Positions 1 to 8,033 of a stretch of DNA of 64,000 nucleotides are shown here, piece after piece. A program made the position numbers and the translations under genes. Numbering within the stretch: the stretch's first letter is position 1; each line of letters opens with the position of its first letter. This DNA is from Thermoflexus sp040289485 (GTDB taxonomy: Bacteria; Chloroflexota; Anaerolineae; Thermoflexales; Thermoflexaceae). The notes under the pieces are model-generated. The model worked only from the letters and a program-made list of their open reading frames with translations, was not told the DNA's origin and searched no databases. The DNA is taken from assembly GCF_040289485.1 (NCBI RefSeq), contig NZ_PSLG01000003.1, forward strand, positions 1-64,000, given 5' to 3'.

Positions 1-300
1 CCAGGCGGGTGAGGCGTTGTTCGAACTGGGCCTGGGCTTCGGCGAGGCGCTGGACAGTCTCCTCCAGGCGGGTGAGGCGTTCCTCGGCCCGGATCATCGC
101 CTCTTCGAGGCGGGTGAGGCGTTGTTCGAACTGGGCCTGGGCTTCGGCGAGGCGCTGGACGGTCTCCTCCAGGCGGGTGAGGCGTTGTTCGGCCAGAGCC
201 TGGGCTTCGATGAGGCGCTGGACGGTCTCCTCCAGGCGGGCCAGGCGCTGTTCGGCCCGGGCCTGGGCTTCGGCCAGGCGGGCTACGGCCTCCATCAGGC
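1..300 (-). repeat. 63-bp tandem coding repeats (three heptads each)
   Basis: Units begin near 1, 64 (a 42-bp short unit), 106, 169 and 232. They differ at only a few positions; each encodes 21 residues (14 in the short unit) and keeps the reading frame of the minus-strand coiled-coil gene. The pattern indicates expansion by unequal exchange inside a coding sequence. Confidence 0.8.
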
Positions 301-544
301 TGCCGACCTGGCCCGCGGTTTGCTCTTGGGCCCGGGTTAGGCCTTCGACCACCCGAATCAGGCCTTCCATCAGGCCTTCCAGCCGCCGGAAGCGTTGGTC
401 CACCTCTTGCCGGAAGACCTGCAGTTCTTCCGGCAGCGCCAGGAGCCGGTCCACCAGCAGCAGGGCTTGCAGCCGCCGTCGCCACTCCTCCCGCTGCTCC
501 AGCAGGCGGATCAGATCCTCAAAATCCTCAACGGTGAAGGCCAT
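1..544 (-). CDS. Coiled-coil repeat protein, C-terminus cut by window edge
   Basis: Partial gene reading leftwards out of the window. The start is the ATG at 544, preceded by a GGGGG-containing Shine-Dalgarno and an extended -10 box about 30 bp upstream. The first ~60 residues are a helical head. From about residue 70 the protein is a near-perfect heptad coiled coil built of 21-residue (63-bp) units such as RLEETVQRLAEAQAQFEQRLT, plus one 42-bp unit. It is cytoplasmic, with no signal peptide or membrane segment. Proteins of this form in related phyla often carry a DUF3782/PD-(D/E)XK-type C-terminus, but that part lies outside the window, so no function is claimed. Confidence 0.8.
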   Translation of the reverse strand, partial: MAFTVEDFEDLIRLLEQREEWRRRLQALLLVDRLLALPEELQVFRQEVDQRFRRLEGLMEGLIRVVEGLTRAQEQTAGQVGSLMEAVARLAEAQARAEQRLARLEETVQRLIEAQALAEQRLTRLEETVQRLAEAQAQFEQRLTRLEEAMIRAEERLTRLEETVQRLAEAQAQFEQRLTRL

Positions 545-574
545 CCTACCCCCTGTGCAATGAGGCTCATGAAG

Positions 575-583
575 ATGATAGCA
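575..583 (-). promoter_or_regulatory. Extended -10 promoter of the coiled-coil gene
   Basis: Minus strand reads TGC-TATCAT, an extended -10 (TGn) element about 30 bp before the ATG at 544. No good -35 is visible, as expected for an extended -10 promoter. Confidence 0.5.
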
Positions 584-658
584 CATTTCCCCTGCCTTAG
601 GACACGCCCGCGGGCCGGCGGGGGTGGTTCGGCGTGCAGCTGGGTTTCCCCGAGCCCT

Positions 659-1204
659 TCATGCCCTCTCGCCGTCGAGGAAGCGCACCGCCCCGATGTA
701 GGGCAGATGGCGGTAGCGCTCCGCCCAGTCGATCCCGTAGCCGACCACAAAGAGGTCTGGGATCTCGAAGCCCCGGTAATCCACTTCCACCGGGACCTGG
801 CGGCGGTAGGGCTTGTCCAATAGCACGGCGGTGCGCAGGCTGCGGGGGCTCTGGCTTCGGAGGTGGGCCTGCAGATACTGGAGGGTCAAGCCGGTGTCCA
901 CGATGTCCTCCACCAGCAGGACCTCCCGCCCGGTGACCGGTTCGTTCAAGTCTTTGAGGATGCGGACCACCCCCGAGGTCTCGGTGGCGGCGCCGTAACT
1001 GGAGCACGCGATGAAGTCCACCTGTGTGTACACCCCTTCCAGGTGTCGGAGGAGATCGGCGCAGAAGACGAAGGCGCCCTTGAGGACGCCCACGACCAGC
1101 AGGTCGCGGCCCCGGTAGTCCGCCGAGATCTGCGCGGCGAGGGCCCGCACCCGCGCCGCCAGTTCCCCGCTTGCGATCAACGGCTCGATCCGATGCGGCC
1201 GCAT
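659..1204 (-). CDS. hpt: Hypoxanthine phosphoribosyltransferase
   Basis: Purine salvage enzyme that joins hypoxanthine or guanine to PRPP to give IMP or GMP in the cytosol. The 181 residues match the usual length. The PRPP-binding loop VLLVEDIVDTGLTL lies near residues 95-108, the early LVVGVLKGAFVF strand supplies the pyrophosphate-loop region, and DLFVVGYGIDWAERYRHLP near the C-terminus is the family's purine-binding end. The start ATG at 1204 has GGGGAGG seven bases upstream. The gene is divergent from mutS2 across a ~107-bp gap containing two -10 boxes. Family assignment is firm. Confidence 0.96.
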   Translation of the reverse strand: MRPHRIEPLIASGELAARVRALAAQISADYRGRDLLVVGVLKGAFVFCADLLRHLEGVYTQVDFIACSSYGAATETSGVVRILKDLNEPVTGREVLLVEDIVDTGLTLQYLQAHLRSQSPRSLRTAVLLDKPYRRQVPVEVDYRGFEIPDLFVVGYGIDWAERYRHLPYIGAVRFLDGERA

Positions 1205-1238
1205 CGCAGCCTCCCCTCTCTGCCTAGGATCCCCGTTG

Positions 1239-1244
1239 ATTATA
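1239..1244 (-). promoter_or_regulatory. -10 box (TATAAT) for hpt
   Basis: Perfect TATAAT on the minus strand, 35 bp before the hpt start. The -35 region is poor. It lies back-to-back with the mutS2 -10 box at 1275-1280. Confidence 0.55.
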
Positions 1245-1274
1245 AGGCGGGGCCGGTCTTCCTTTTCGCTGGTT

Positions 1275-1280
1275 TATAAT
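1275..1280 (+). promoter_or_regulatory. -10 box (TATAAT) for mutS2
   Basis: Perfect TATAAT ending 31 bp before the chosen mutS2 ATG at 1312. It overlaps the in-frame upstream ATG at 1279, so transcription should begin near 1287 and that upstream ATG cannot be the start. Confidence 0.55.
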
Positions 1281-1311
1281 GAAAGGCGGATCTGTAGGAC
1301 AGGGCAATGGG

Positions 1312-3663
1312 ATGCGGGAACGAGATCTCACGACGCTGGAGTGGTCGAAGATCCAGGAGCGCCTGGCAGGATATACGGCGTTCCCCTGGGGGGCGGAGAA
1401 GGCACGGGCCCTGCGTCCCTCCCGCGACCCGGAGGAGGTCCGGGATCGGCTGGCGGAAACCGAGGAGGCCCGCCGGTGGCTCGCGGAGGAGCCCGGCTTT
1501 GACCTGGGAGGGGTGCGGGATTTGCGTCCCCTCCTGGTGGCTGCCCGCCACGGCGCCGCCCTTACCCCATCGGACCTGCTCGCGGTCCTGGACACGCTGC
1601 GGGCGGCCCGACGGATCCGCCGCGCGTTGCTCCGGCGCCGGGAGGCCCTGCCCCGCCTGGCCCGGCATGCCGACCGGATGCGGGAGTTTCCGGAGCTGGA
1701 GGCCGAACTGGAGCGTTGTCTGGACGAGGGGGGCGAGGTGAAGGATGATGCCAGCCCCCTCCTGCGACACCTGCGGGCGGAGATCCGGCGGCTGGGCCAG
1801 GAGATCCAGGCCCGCCTGCAGGTTTACCTGACGGACCCCCGATACGCTCCCTATCTTCAGGAGCCGTTGATTACGCTGCGCAACGGCCGTTTCGTCCTGC
1901 CGGTCAAGGCGGAGCATCGGGGGAAGATCCCCGGGCTGGTCCACGATACCTCGGCCAGCGGCGCTACGCTGTTCGTGGAGCCGCTGCCGGTGGTGGAGAT
2001 GGGGAACCGCTGGCGGGCCCTGCAGGCGCAGGAGGAAAAAGAGGTGGCCCGCATCCTGGCGGATCTGAGCGCGCGGGTGGGGGCGCAGGCGGAAGATCTC
2101 TACGCCACCCTGGAGGCCCTGGCGGACCTGGATCTGGCCCTGGCCAAGGCCCGCTATGCCATCGCCCTCGGGGCGGAGCGTCCGGAGATCGTCCCGTGGC
2201 CGGAGGAGCCCCCGGAGCGGCGGGCGGCCTCGCCTCTCTGGCTGCGCCAGGCCCGCCATCCGCTCCTGGATCCCCAGCGGGTGGTGCCTATCGACGTCAC
2301 GCCGGGCCCTTCCACCTTTATGTTGATCCTGACGGGGCCCAACACGGGCGGGAAAACGGTGGCCCTGAAGACGGTGGGCCTTTTGGCGATCATGGCCCAG
2401 AGCGGCCTGCACATCCCGGCCGCCGAGGGCTCCCGCCTGCCGGTCTTCGACGGGATCTACGCAGATATCGGCGACGAGCAGAGCATCGAGCAGAATCTCT
2501 CGACGTTCTCGGCGCACCTGCTCAATATCCTGGGGTTCCTGGAGCGGGCCACGGAGCGCTCCTTGGTCCTCCTGGACGAACTGGGGGCGGGGACCGACCC
2601 GACGGAGGGGGCTGCGCTGGCCCGGGCGTTGCTGGAACATTTCCACGCCCGCCGGTCGACCACGCTGGTGGCCACCCATTTCCCGGAGTTGAAACTCTGG
2701 GCGCAGACGACGCCAGGGGCGATCAACGCCAGCATGGAGTTTGATCCCGAGACTTTGGCGCCGACCTACCGGCTGCGCATCGGGCTGCCGGGCCGATCCA
2801 ACGCCTTCCTGATCGCCCGGCGCCTGGGGTTGCCGGAGGCGTTGATCGCGCGCGCCCAGCAATACGTGGCGCCAGAGGCCCTCCATCTGGAGACCTTGCT
2901 GGCTGAGGCGGAGCGGCTCCGTCGGGAAGCCGTCCGAGCCTGGGAGGAGGCCGAGGGGGCCCGGCGGGAGGCTCAGGCGCTGGAGGCGGAATGGCGGGCC
3001 CGGCTGGCCCGTGTCGAGGCGGAGCGGGAGCGGCTGCTGCGCGAGGCCCGGGAGCAAGTGGAAGCGTTGCTGGCGGAGGCCCGCCAGGAGGTGGAGCGGA
3101 TCCGCCGCCAGGTGCGGGCCGTGCACGCGGCGGAGGTCGAAGCCGCCCGGCGCCGTCTGGAGGCATTGCAGGCCCGCCTGCGGGAAGCCCTCCGTCCGGC
3201 CGCCCCGGCGTCGGAGCTCTCGGCGGGCCTGGCCTTCGCCGTTGGGGACCGGGTGTGGGTTCGGCCGTTACAGGCGGAGGGCGAGATCCTGAGCCTGGAG
3301 GAGGACGCTGCCGACGTGCAGGTGGGCCGCTGGCGGCTTCGGATGTCCCTTTCGGATCTGGAGCGGCGCCAGGGGGCGCGGCCGGACCGACCGGAGCCCA
3401 GCGGGGCCTCCGGGGTCCGCGTCCCGACGCTTCCCCTCGATCTGGATCTGCGGGGGATGCGGGTGGAGGAGGCGCTGCCGCTGGTGGAGAAATTCCTGGA
3501 CGACGCCTTCCTGGCCGGGATGCCCTTCGTGCGGATCATCCACGGCAAGGGCACCGGGGCCCTGCGGCGGGCCATCCGCGAACGCCTCCGGAGCCATCCC
3601 CACGTGGAGGCCTTGGAGCCGACGCCGGACGACGGCGCCACCGTGGTCCGGCTGGCACGGTGA
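1312..3663 (+). CDS. mutS2: Endonuclease MutS2 (Smr-domain MutS homologue)
   Basis: MutS2 is a clamp-like ATPase that suppresses recombination and can act on collided ribosomes. The 783 residues have an N-terminal lever/clamp region, an ABC-type ATPase with Walker A GPNTGGKT near residue 343 and Walker B LVLLDELGAGTDP near 420, a long charged coiled coil (about 520-640), a KOW-like linker, and a C-terminal Smr nuclease domain from about 705 (LDLRGMRVEEA and IHGKGTGALR). MutS mismatch-recognition domain I is absent, as expected for MutS2. ATG 1312 was chosen because the longer ATG at 1279 lies inside the -10 box and MutS2 proteins begin like MRERDLTTLEW. Confidence 0.97.
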   Translation: MRERDLTTLEWSKIQERLAGYTAFPWGAEKARALRPSRDPEEVRDRLAETEEARRWLAEEPGFDLGGVRDLRPLLVAARHGAALTPSDLLAVLDTLRAARRIRRALLRRREALPRLARHADRMREFPELEAELERCLDEGGEVKDDASPLLRHLRAEIRRLGQEIQARLQVYLTDPRYAPYLQEPLITLRNGRFVLPVKAEHRGKIPGLVHDTSASGATLFVEPLPVVEMGNRWRALQAQEEKEVARILADLSARVGAQAEDLYATLEALADLDLALAKARYAIALGAERPEIVPWPEEPPERRAASPLWLRQARHPLLDPQRVVPIDVTPGPSTFMLILTGPNTGGKTVALKTVGLLAIMAQSGLHIPAAEGSRLPVFDGIYADIGDEQSIEQNLSTFSAHLLNILGFLERATERSLVLLDELGAGTDPTEGAALARALLEHFHARRSTTLVATHFPELKLWAQTTPGAINASMEFDPETLAPTYRLRIGLPGRSNAFLIARRLGLPEALIARAQQYVAPEALHLETLLAEAERLRREAVRAWEEAEGARREAQALEAEWRARLARVEAERERLLREAREQVEALLAEARQEVERIRRQVRAVHAAEVEAARRRLEALQARLREALRPAAPASELSAGLAFAVGDRVWVRPLQAEGEILSLEEDAADVQVGRWRLRMSLSDLERRQGARPDRPEPSGASGVRVPTLPLDLDLRGMRVEEALPLVEKFLDDAFLAGMPFVRIIHGKGTGALRRAIRERLRSHPHVEALEPTPDDGATVVRLAR

Positions 3664-3689
3664 TCCTCAGCATGCAGGAGGTGGAACCC

Positions 3690-3935
3690 GTGATCAGCCC
3701 TGAGTTGCTGGAGATCCTGCGATGTCCGCACTGCGTCTCCGGCCCGACGCGGAAGGAGGGCCCGGACCCGGGACGGTTGCACTTGGTGAAGGACGTGTGG
3801 CTGGTCTGCGTGGAGCCGGATTGCGGACGCAAGTATCCGATCCGAGACGGCATCCCGGTGATGCTCATCGAGGAAGGGGACAAATGGCGGGAGACGCCAG
3901 TGGAAGCCCTGCCGGTCCCCCCGCCAGCGGCATGA
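3690..3935 (+). CDS. Trm112-like zinc-ribbon protein
   Basis: Small protein of 81 residues in the Trm112/UPF0434 family, known as small activators or partners of methyltransferases. The motif ILRCPHC at the start (Cys12, Cys15) and the later pair around VCVEPDCGRKYPI form a four-Cys zinc site, followed by the typical YPIRDGIPVML end. I chose the GTG at 3690 because AGGAGG lies eight bases upstream (3676-3681); the ATG at 3672 lies before that Shine-Dalgarno. It follows mutS2 by 26 bp and overlaps the next gene by ATGA. Its partner enzyme cannot be told from context. Confidence 0.85.
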   Translation: MISPELLEILRCPHCVSGPTRKEGPDPGRLHLVKDVWLVCVEPDCGRKYPIRDGIPVMLIEEGDKWRETPVEALPVPPPAA

Positions 3936-4528
3936 GCGCGGGCGGCTCGGGCGCGATGAGCCTGGAGAGGTGGCGGCGCCTGCTCCGGGAGGACCCGGAG
4001 CAGGCGGAGCGTTGGATCTCCGACAGGCAGGGGGACCCGGGGCGTCTGGAGGACCTGGCCCAGGCGTTGCTGCAAGATCCAGACCCGGATCTGCGGGCCT
4101 GGGCGTGTCGGATCCTAGCGGAGACCCCAGACGCCCCGGGCGTGGCCTTGTTGCAGGGGGCTTTGGAGGATCCGGACCCGGGGGTTCGGGCGGCGGCCGC
4201 CTGGGCGCTGGGAGCCCGGCCGCGGACGTCGATGGCGGAGGAGGTCCTCTCGGCGCTTCAGCGCCGACTGGAGGATCTTCCCTGGGTCGCGTGGGTGGCG
4301 GCCGAGGCCCTCGCCCGATATGGAGAGGCCGCCTTGTCGGTGCTGGCAGAGAGCCTGCAACATCCCCACCCCCAGGTGCGGATCCTGGCCGCCCGGGTGC
4401 TGGCCCGCATCGCCTCGCCCCACAGCGTCCCGGCCCTGTTCGCTGCCCTCGAGGATCCCAGCCTGCTGGTCCGCCGCTTCGCCGAGGCCGGCCTCGATCG
4501 GCTCCTCGGCCTGTATGGGGTGGGATGA
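3932..4528 (+). CDS. HEAT-repeat protein
   Basis: A 198-residue helical protein of tandem HEAT/PBS-lyase-type repeats: units such as DPDPDLRAWACRILAE, DPDPGVRAAAAWALG, HPHPQVRILAARVLARI and DPSLLVRRFAEAGL recur about every 30-35 residues. Such repeats form a protein-binding solenoid; no catalytic residues are seen. Translation is probably coupled to the Trm112-like gene (ATGA overlap at 3932); the ATG at 3956 is an alternative start. It closes the mutS2 run and is convergent with rbsK 50 bp on. Confidence 0.85.
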   Translation: MSAGGSGAMSLERWRRLLREDPEQAERWISDRQGDPGRLEDLAQALLQDPDPDLRAWACRILAETPDAPGVALLQGALEDPDPGVRAAAAWALGARPRTSMAEEVLSALQRRLEDLPWVAWVAAEALARYGEAALSVLAESLQHPHPQVRILAARVLARIASPHSVPALFAALEDPSLLVRRFAEAGLDRLLGLYGVG

Positions 4529-4578
4529 GCGCCGGCCTTCCTCGCTTCTAGGACTGCTTCGGGGGTGCCCTGAACGGC

Positions 4579-5505
4579 TCACCGGGGTAGGGATTGGGCC
4601 GCCAGGAAGGCGAGAAGCTCCTCTCGGCTCGGCAGGGAGGGTTGGGCGCCCGGGCGGGTCACGCTGAGGGCGCCGGCGGCGCTGGCCCATCGCAGCGCCT
4701 CCTCGATCGATCGTCCCTCCCACAGGGCAGCGGCCAGGGCGCCGTTGAAAGCATCGCCGGCCGCCACGGTATCCACCACCGGCACCGAATAGGCGGGGAT
4801 CCATCGGATCGTCTCAGCATCCGCATAGAGGCTTCCCCGCTCCCCCAGGGTGATCACCACATGACGGCAGCCGCGACCCACCAGCGTCCGAGCAGCCTCC
4901 TCCACCGCCCCGGGCTCCGTCAAGGGAAAGCCCACCAACCCTTCGGCTTCCACCTCATTTGGGGTCAGCCAGGTGCACCAGCGGTAGGCTTCCGGCGGCA
5001 ACGGGGCAGCGGGGGCCGGGTTCAAGATGACCATCACCCCTGCCCGCGCGGCCCGTTCCGCCGCGGCCATGACCACATCCAACGGCACCTCCAATTGCAA
5101 GAGGAGGATCCGCGCGGTCGCCAGCCAGCGCTCCAACTGGGCCAGTTCCGCTGCCCCCACCCGGCCGTTGGCCCCCGGGATGATCACGATGGTGTTCTGC
5201 CCCCCCTCCGCCACCACGATGAGGGCTGTCCCCGAGCTGGTCTCCGGATCCACGGCCACCCCCTCGATATCCACCCCCGCCGTCTCCAGGGCGCGCCGAA
5301 GAGCCGGCCCGAAGACGTCGTTCCCGACCCGGCCGATCATCCGCGTGGGCACCCCCAAGCGGGCCGCTGCCACCGCCTGGTTGGCTCCCTTTCCCCCGGG
5401 GGCGGTGAAGAAGCGGATCCCCCGCAACGTCTCGCCCGGGCGGGGGAGCCGAGACGCCACGGCCACCAGGTCCATGTTGATGCTCCCGAGGACCAGAAGG
5501 CTCAT
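4579..5505 (-). CDS. rbsK: Ribokinase, PfkB family
   Basis: Phosphorylates ribose (or a similar sugar) at O5 with ATP after uptake. The 308 residues carry the two PfkB signatures: GGKGANQAVAAARLG near residues 38-52 and DTVAAGDAFNGALAA near 245-259, with catalytic Asp251. The GSINMDLV start and the NxxE motif (TPNEVEAEG) are also present. The ATG at 5505 overlaps the permease stop by four bases and has a GGAGGGAGGG Shine-Dalgarno. It is the last gene of the lacI-rbs operon. Sugar specificity is inferred from RbsD and the transporter; other pentoses remain possible. Confidence 0.93.
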   Translation of the reverse strand: MSLLVLGSINMDLVAVASRLPRPGETLRGIRFFTAPGGKGANQAVAAARLGVPTRMIGRVGNDVFGPALRRALETAGVDIEGVAVDPETSSGTALIVVAEGGQNTIVIIPGANGRVGAAELAQLERWLATARILLLQLEVPLDVVMAAAERAARAGVMVILNPAPAAPLPPEAYRWCTWLTPNEVEAEGLVGFPLTEPGAVEEAARTLVGRGCRHVVITLGERGSLYADAETIRWIPAYSVPVVDTVAAGDAFNGALAAALWEGRSIEEALRWASAAGALSVTRPGAQPSLPSREELLAFLAAQSLPR

Positions 5506-6485
5506 CGACCCTCCCTCCGCCGCAAAGGGGATGCGGTTGCTGAGGGGAGGGGGCCGGTCTTCAGCAACCGATCCAGGCCCACGGCCATGATGAAGACCAG
5601 CCCCTTGATCACCTGCTGATGATACGAGGGAACCTCCAGCAGGTTCAGGCCGTTGCTGACCGTTCCCATCACCAGGGCCCCGATGAGGGTCCCGCCCACG
5701 CCCCCGTAGCCGCCGCTGAGGCGGGCCCCTCCCAGGACCGAGGCCGTGATGGCCTCCAGTTCCAACCCGAGGCCGACGTTGGGCTGGGCGGACCACAACC
5801 GGGCGGTCAGCAGGAGTCCTCCCAGGGCCGCCAGGAGCCCGCTGAGGAGATAGACCGAGCCTTTGATCCACGGAACCCGGACACCGGAGAGCCAGGCCAG
5901 GTCCTCGCCCCCGCCGACGGCATACAGGTGGAGCCCCCAGGGCGTCCGGCGCAGCAGGAAGCCGACAACCACCGCCACGCCGGCCATGATCACCACCGGC
6001 ATGGGGACCCCCAGCAGATGCCCCGTCCCCAGGGCCGTGAACGGATCCGGCAGGCCGGCGATGGGATATCCACGGGTGTAGACCAGGGTGAGGCCCCGGG
6101 CGATGGCCATGGTCGAGAGGGTCGCGATGAAAGGGGCCAGGCGGCCGTAGACCACCAGGGCGCCGTTGAGGGCACCCAGGGCCAGCCCTGCCCCCAAGGC
6201 GATGGCCATGGCCGCCGCCACCGGCCAGCCGTTCCAGACCATCAGGCCGGCGGCCAGCGCGCCGGTGAAGGCCATCACCGACCCGACCGAGAGATCGATC
6301 CCTCCGCTGAGGATGGTGGCCGTCATCCCCATGGCCACCACCGCCAAGATCGAGGACTGCAGCGCCACGTTCAGGAGATTCGATGGGGTGAGGAAGCGGG
6401 GCGTCGCCAGCGCCAGGCCGGCCCACAGGATCAGCAGCACCAGCACCCCACTCCACCGCTCGAGGAGCCTGCGTCCCTCAGCCAT
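5502..6485 (-). CDS. rbsC: Ribose-type ABC transporter permease (first of two)
   Basis: Inner-membrane permease of the BPD_transp_2 (RbsC/XylH/LsrC) family, 327 residues with about eight to ten hydrophobic segments. The family hallmark GGIDLSVGSVMAF lies near residues 63-75 and a second conserved stretch, GGARLSGGYGGVGGTLIG, near 250-270. It overlaps the ATPase gene by eight bases upstream and the kinase by four bases downstream. A second, clearly different permease lies upstream in the same operon, so the channel may be a heterodimer. Confidence 0.92.
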   Translation of the reverse strand: MAEGRRLLERWSGVLVLLILWAGLALATPRFLTPSNLLNVALQSSILAVVAMGMTATILSGGIDLSVGSVMAFTGALAAGLMVWNGWPVAAAMAIALGAGLALGALNGALVVYGRLAPFIATLSTMAIARGLTLVYTRGYPIAGLPDPFTALGTGHLLGVPMPVVIMAGVAVVVGFLLRRTPWGLHLYAVGGGEDLAWLSGVRVPWIKGSVYLLSGLLAALGGLLLTARLWSAQPNVGLGLELEAITASVLGGARLSGGYGGVGGTLIGALVMGTVSNGLNLLEVPSYHQQVIKGLVFIMAVGLDRLLKTGPLPSATASPLRRREGR

Positions 6486-7974
6486 GCGGATCCCCCATCG
6501 CCAGCGCCAGGATCCGATCGGCAGTCGCCTCCCCGCGGGCCAGGCGCCCTACGATCCGTCCCTCCCGCATGACCAGGATCCGATCGCTCATCCCAAGGAC
6601 CTCCGGGAGCTCTGAGGAGATCATCAGGATCGCCATTCCCTCCCGGGCAAGGCGGTCCATCCAGACGTGGATCTCCGCCTTGGCGCCGACATCGATGCCC
6701 CGCGTCGGCTCGTCCATGATGAGGATCTTGGGCCGGAGCATCAACCAGCGGGCGATCACCACTTTCTGCTGGTTTCCGCCGGAGAGATGGCGCACCGGCA
6801 TGCCCGGGCGAGGAGGACGGATGTCCAGTTGGCGGATGTAGGGCCAGGTCCACGCTTCCAACTGGGAGCCCCAGAGGAACCCCGCGCGGGCAAGGCGGTG
6901 CAGGGCGGAGATGGCGATGTTGGAACGCACTGCCATGCTCAGGAAGAGGGCCTGGGCCTTGCGATCCTCTGGGATGAAGGCCATCCCCGCAGCGATGGCG
7001 TCGGCCGGCGATCGGATGCGCACCGCTTTCCCCTCGATCCGGATCTCCCCGCGATCCACGGGGTCCAAGCCGAACAGGGCCCGGGCCACCTCGCTGCGGC
7101 CCGCACCGACCAGGCCGAACAGGCCGACGATCTCCCCCCGTCGGATCTCCAGGGAGATATCGCGGAAGGCCCCTGGGCGGCTCAGCCCCTGCACCTCCAG
7201 GGCGATCTCGGCGCCGGGGGAACCGCTGCGCACGAACATCTCCCGGATCTCCCGGCCGACCATCATGCGGACGACGGCGGAGGGCGTGACCTCAGCAGTG
7301 GGGAAGGTGCCGATATGCCGGCCGTCCCGAAGCACGGTGATCCGATCGGCGATCCGGAAGACCTCCTCCAGGCGGTGGGAGATGAAGAGGACCGAGACGC
7401 CGCGCGACTTCAGTTCGCGGAGCAGTTCGAACAGGCGGGCGATCTCCCGTTCGCTGAGGGCGGAGGTCGGCTCGTCCATGATCAGCAGGCGGGCATCCTC
7501 CGAGACCGCCCGGGCGATCTCCAGCATCTGGCGTTGGGCGAACGGTAGGATGCCTACCAGGGCCCCTGGGTCCAGATCCATCTCCAGCCCCGCCAGGATC
7601 CGGCGGGCCTCCCGCGCCATGGTGCGGTGATCCAGCATCCCCAGCCACCCGCGGGGCTCCCGTCCCAAGAAAAGGTTGCGCGCCACCGACAGGTTCGGGA
7701 GGAGGCTCAGTTCCTGATGGATCACGGCGATCCCCAGGCGGCGGGCATGGCGCGGGTCGGCGATCTCCACCGGGTGGCCCTGCCAGAAGATCCGCCCCTC
7801 GTCCGGGCGGAGGACCCCCGCGAGGATACGGATGAGGGTGCTCTTGCCGGCCCCGTTCTCCCCCACCAGCCCGTGGATCTCCCCCGGGAAAATCTCCAGG
7901 CTGACCTGATCCAGGGCCTGGACACCGGGGAAGGCCTTGGAAATCCCTTCCGCGCGAAGCAAGGGCTGCACCAT
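6478..7974 (-). CDS. rbsA: Ribose-type ABC transporter ATP-binding protein (double ATPase)
   Basis: Fused twin ATPase that powers sugar import. The first cassette has Walker A GENGAGKST (residues 38-46), an atypical signature around LPFAQRQMLEIARA and Walker B LLIMDEPTSAL. The second has the family's degenerate P-loop GLVGAGRSE, the signature LSGGNQQK and Walker B ILIMDEPTRGID. The second-site change is usual for RbsA-type proteins. Length is 498 residues from the ATG at 7974; a longer in-frame start at 8037 would overlap the preceding gene and lengthen the N-terminus beyond family norm. Confidence 0.95.
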   Translation of the reverse strand: MVQPLLRAEGISKAFPGVQALDQVSLEIFPGEIHGLVGENGAGKSTLIRILAGVLRPDEGRIFWQGHPVEIADPRHARRLGIAVIHQELSLLPNLSVARNLFLGREPRGWLGMLDHRTMAREARRILAGLEMDLDPGALVGILPFAQRQMLEIARAVSEDARLLIMDEPTSALSEREIARLFELLRELKSRGVSVLFISHRLEEVFRIADRITVLRDGRHIGTFPTAEVTPSAVVRMMVGREIREMFVRSGSPGAEIALEVQGLSRPGAFRDISLEIRRGEIVGLFGLVGAGRSEVARALFGLDPVDRGEIRIEGKAVRIRSPADAIAAGMAFIPEDRKAQALFLSMAVRSNIAISALHRLARAGFLWGSQLEAWTWPYIRQLDIRPPRPGMPVRHLSGGNQQKVVIARWLMLRPKILIMDEPTRGIDVGAKAEIHVWMDRLAREGMAILMISSELPEVLGMSDRILVMREGRIVGRLARGEATADRILALAMGDPHG

Positions 7975-8033
7975 CGGTATCACCCGGATCGGAATAGGGG
8001 CGGCGCCAGCCGCGCCGGCGCCGCCCGCTGTTT

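Noticed and set aside
1..300. Regular repeats at the left edge as a possible CRISPR array.
   Set aside because: Units are contiguous without spacers, 63 or 42 bp long, and keep a coiled-coil reading frame.
606..615. GCCCGCGGGC palindrome downstream of hpt as a terminator or operator.
   Set aside because: Short, no T-run on either strand, and such GC palindromes occur by chance at this base composition.
4579..6456. A single minus-strand frame running through permease and ribokinase, suggesting a fusion.
   Set aside because: The permease is encoded in another frame over 5502-6485; only the part from 5505 down is ribokinase. The two genes overlap by four bases and are separate.
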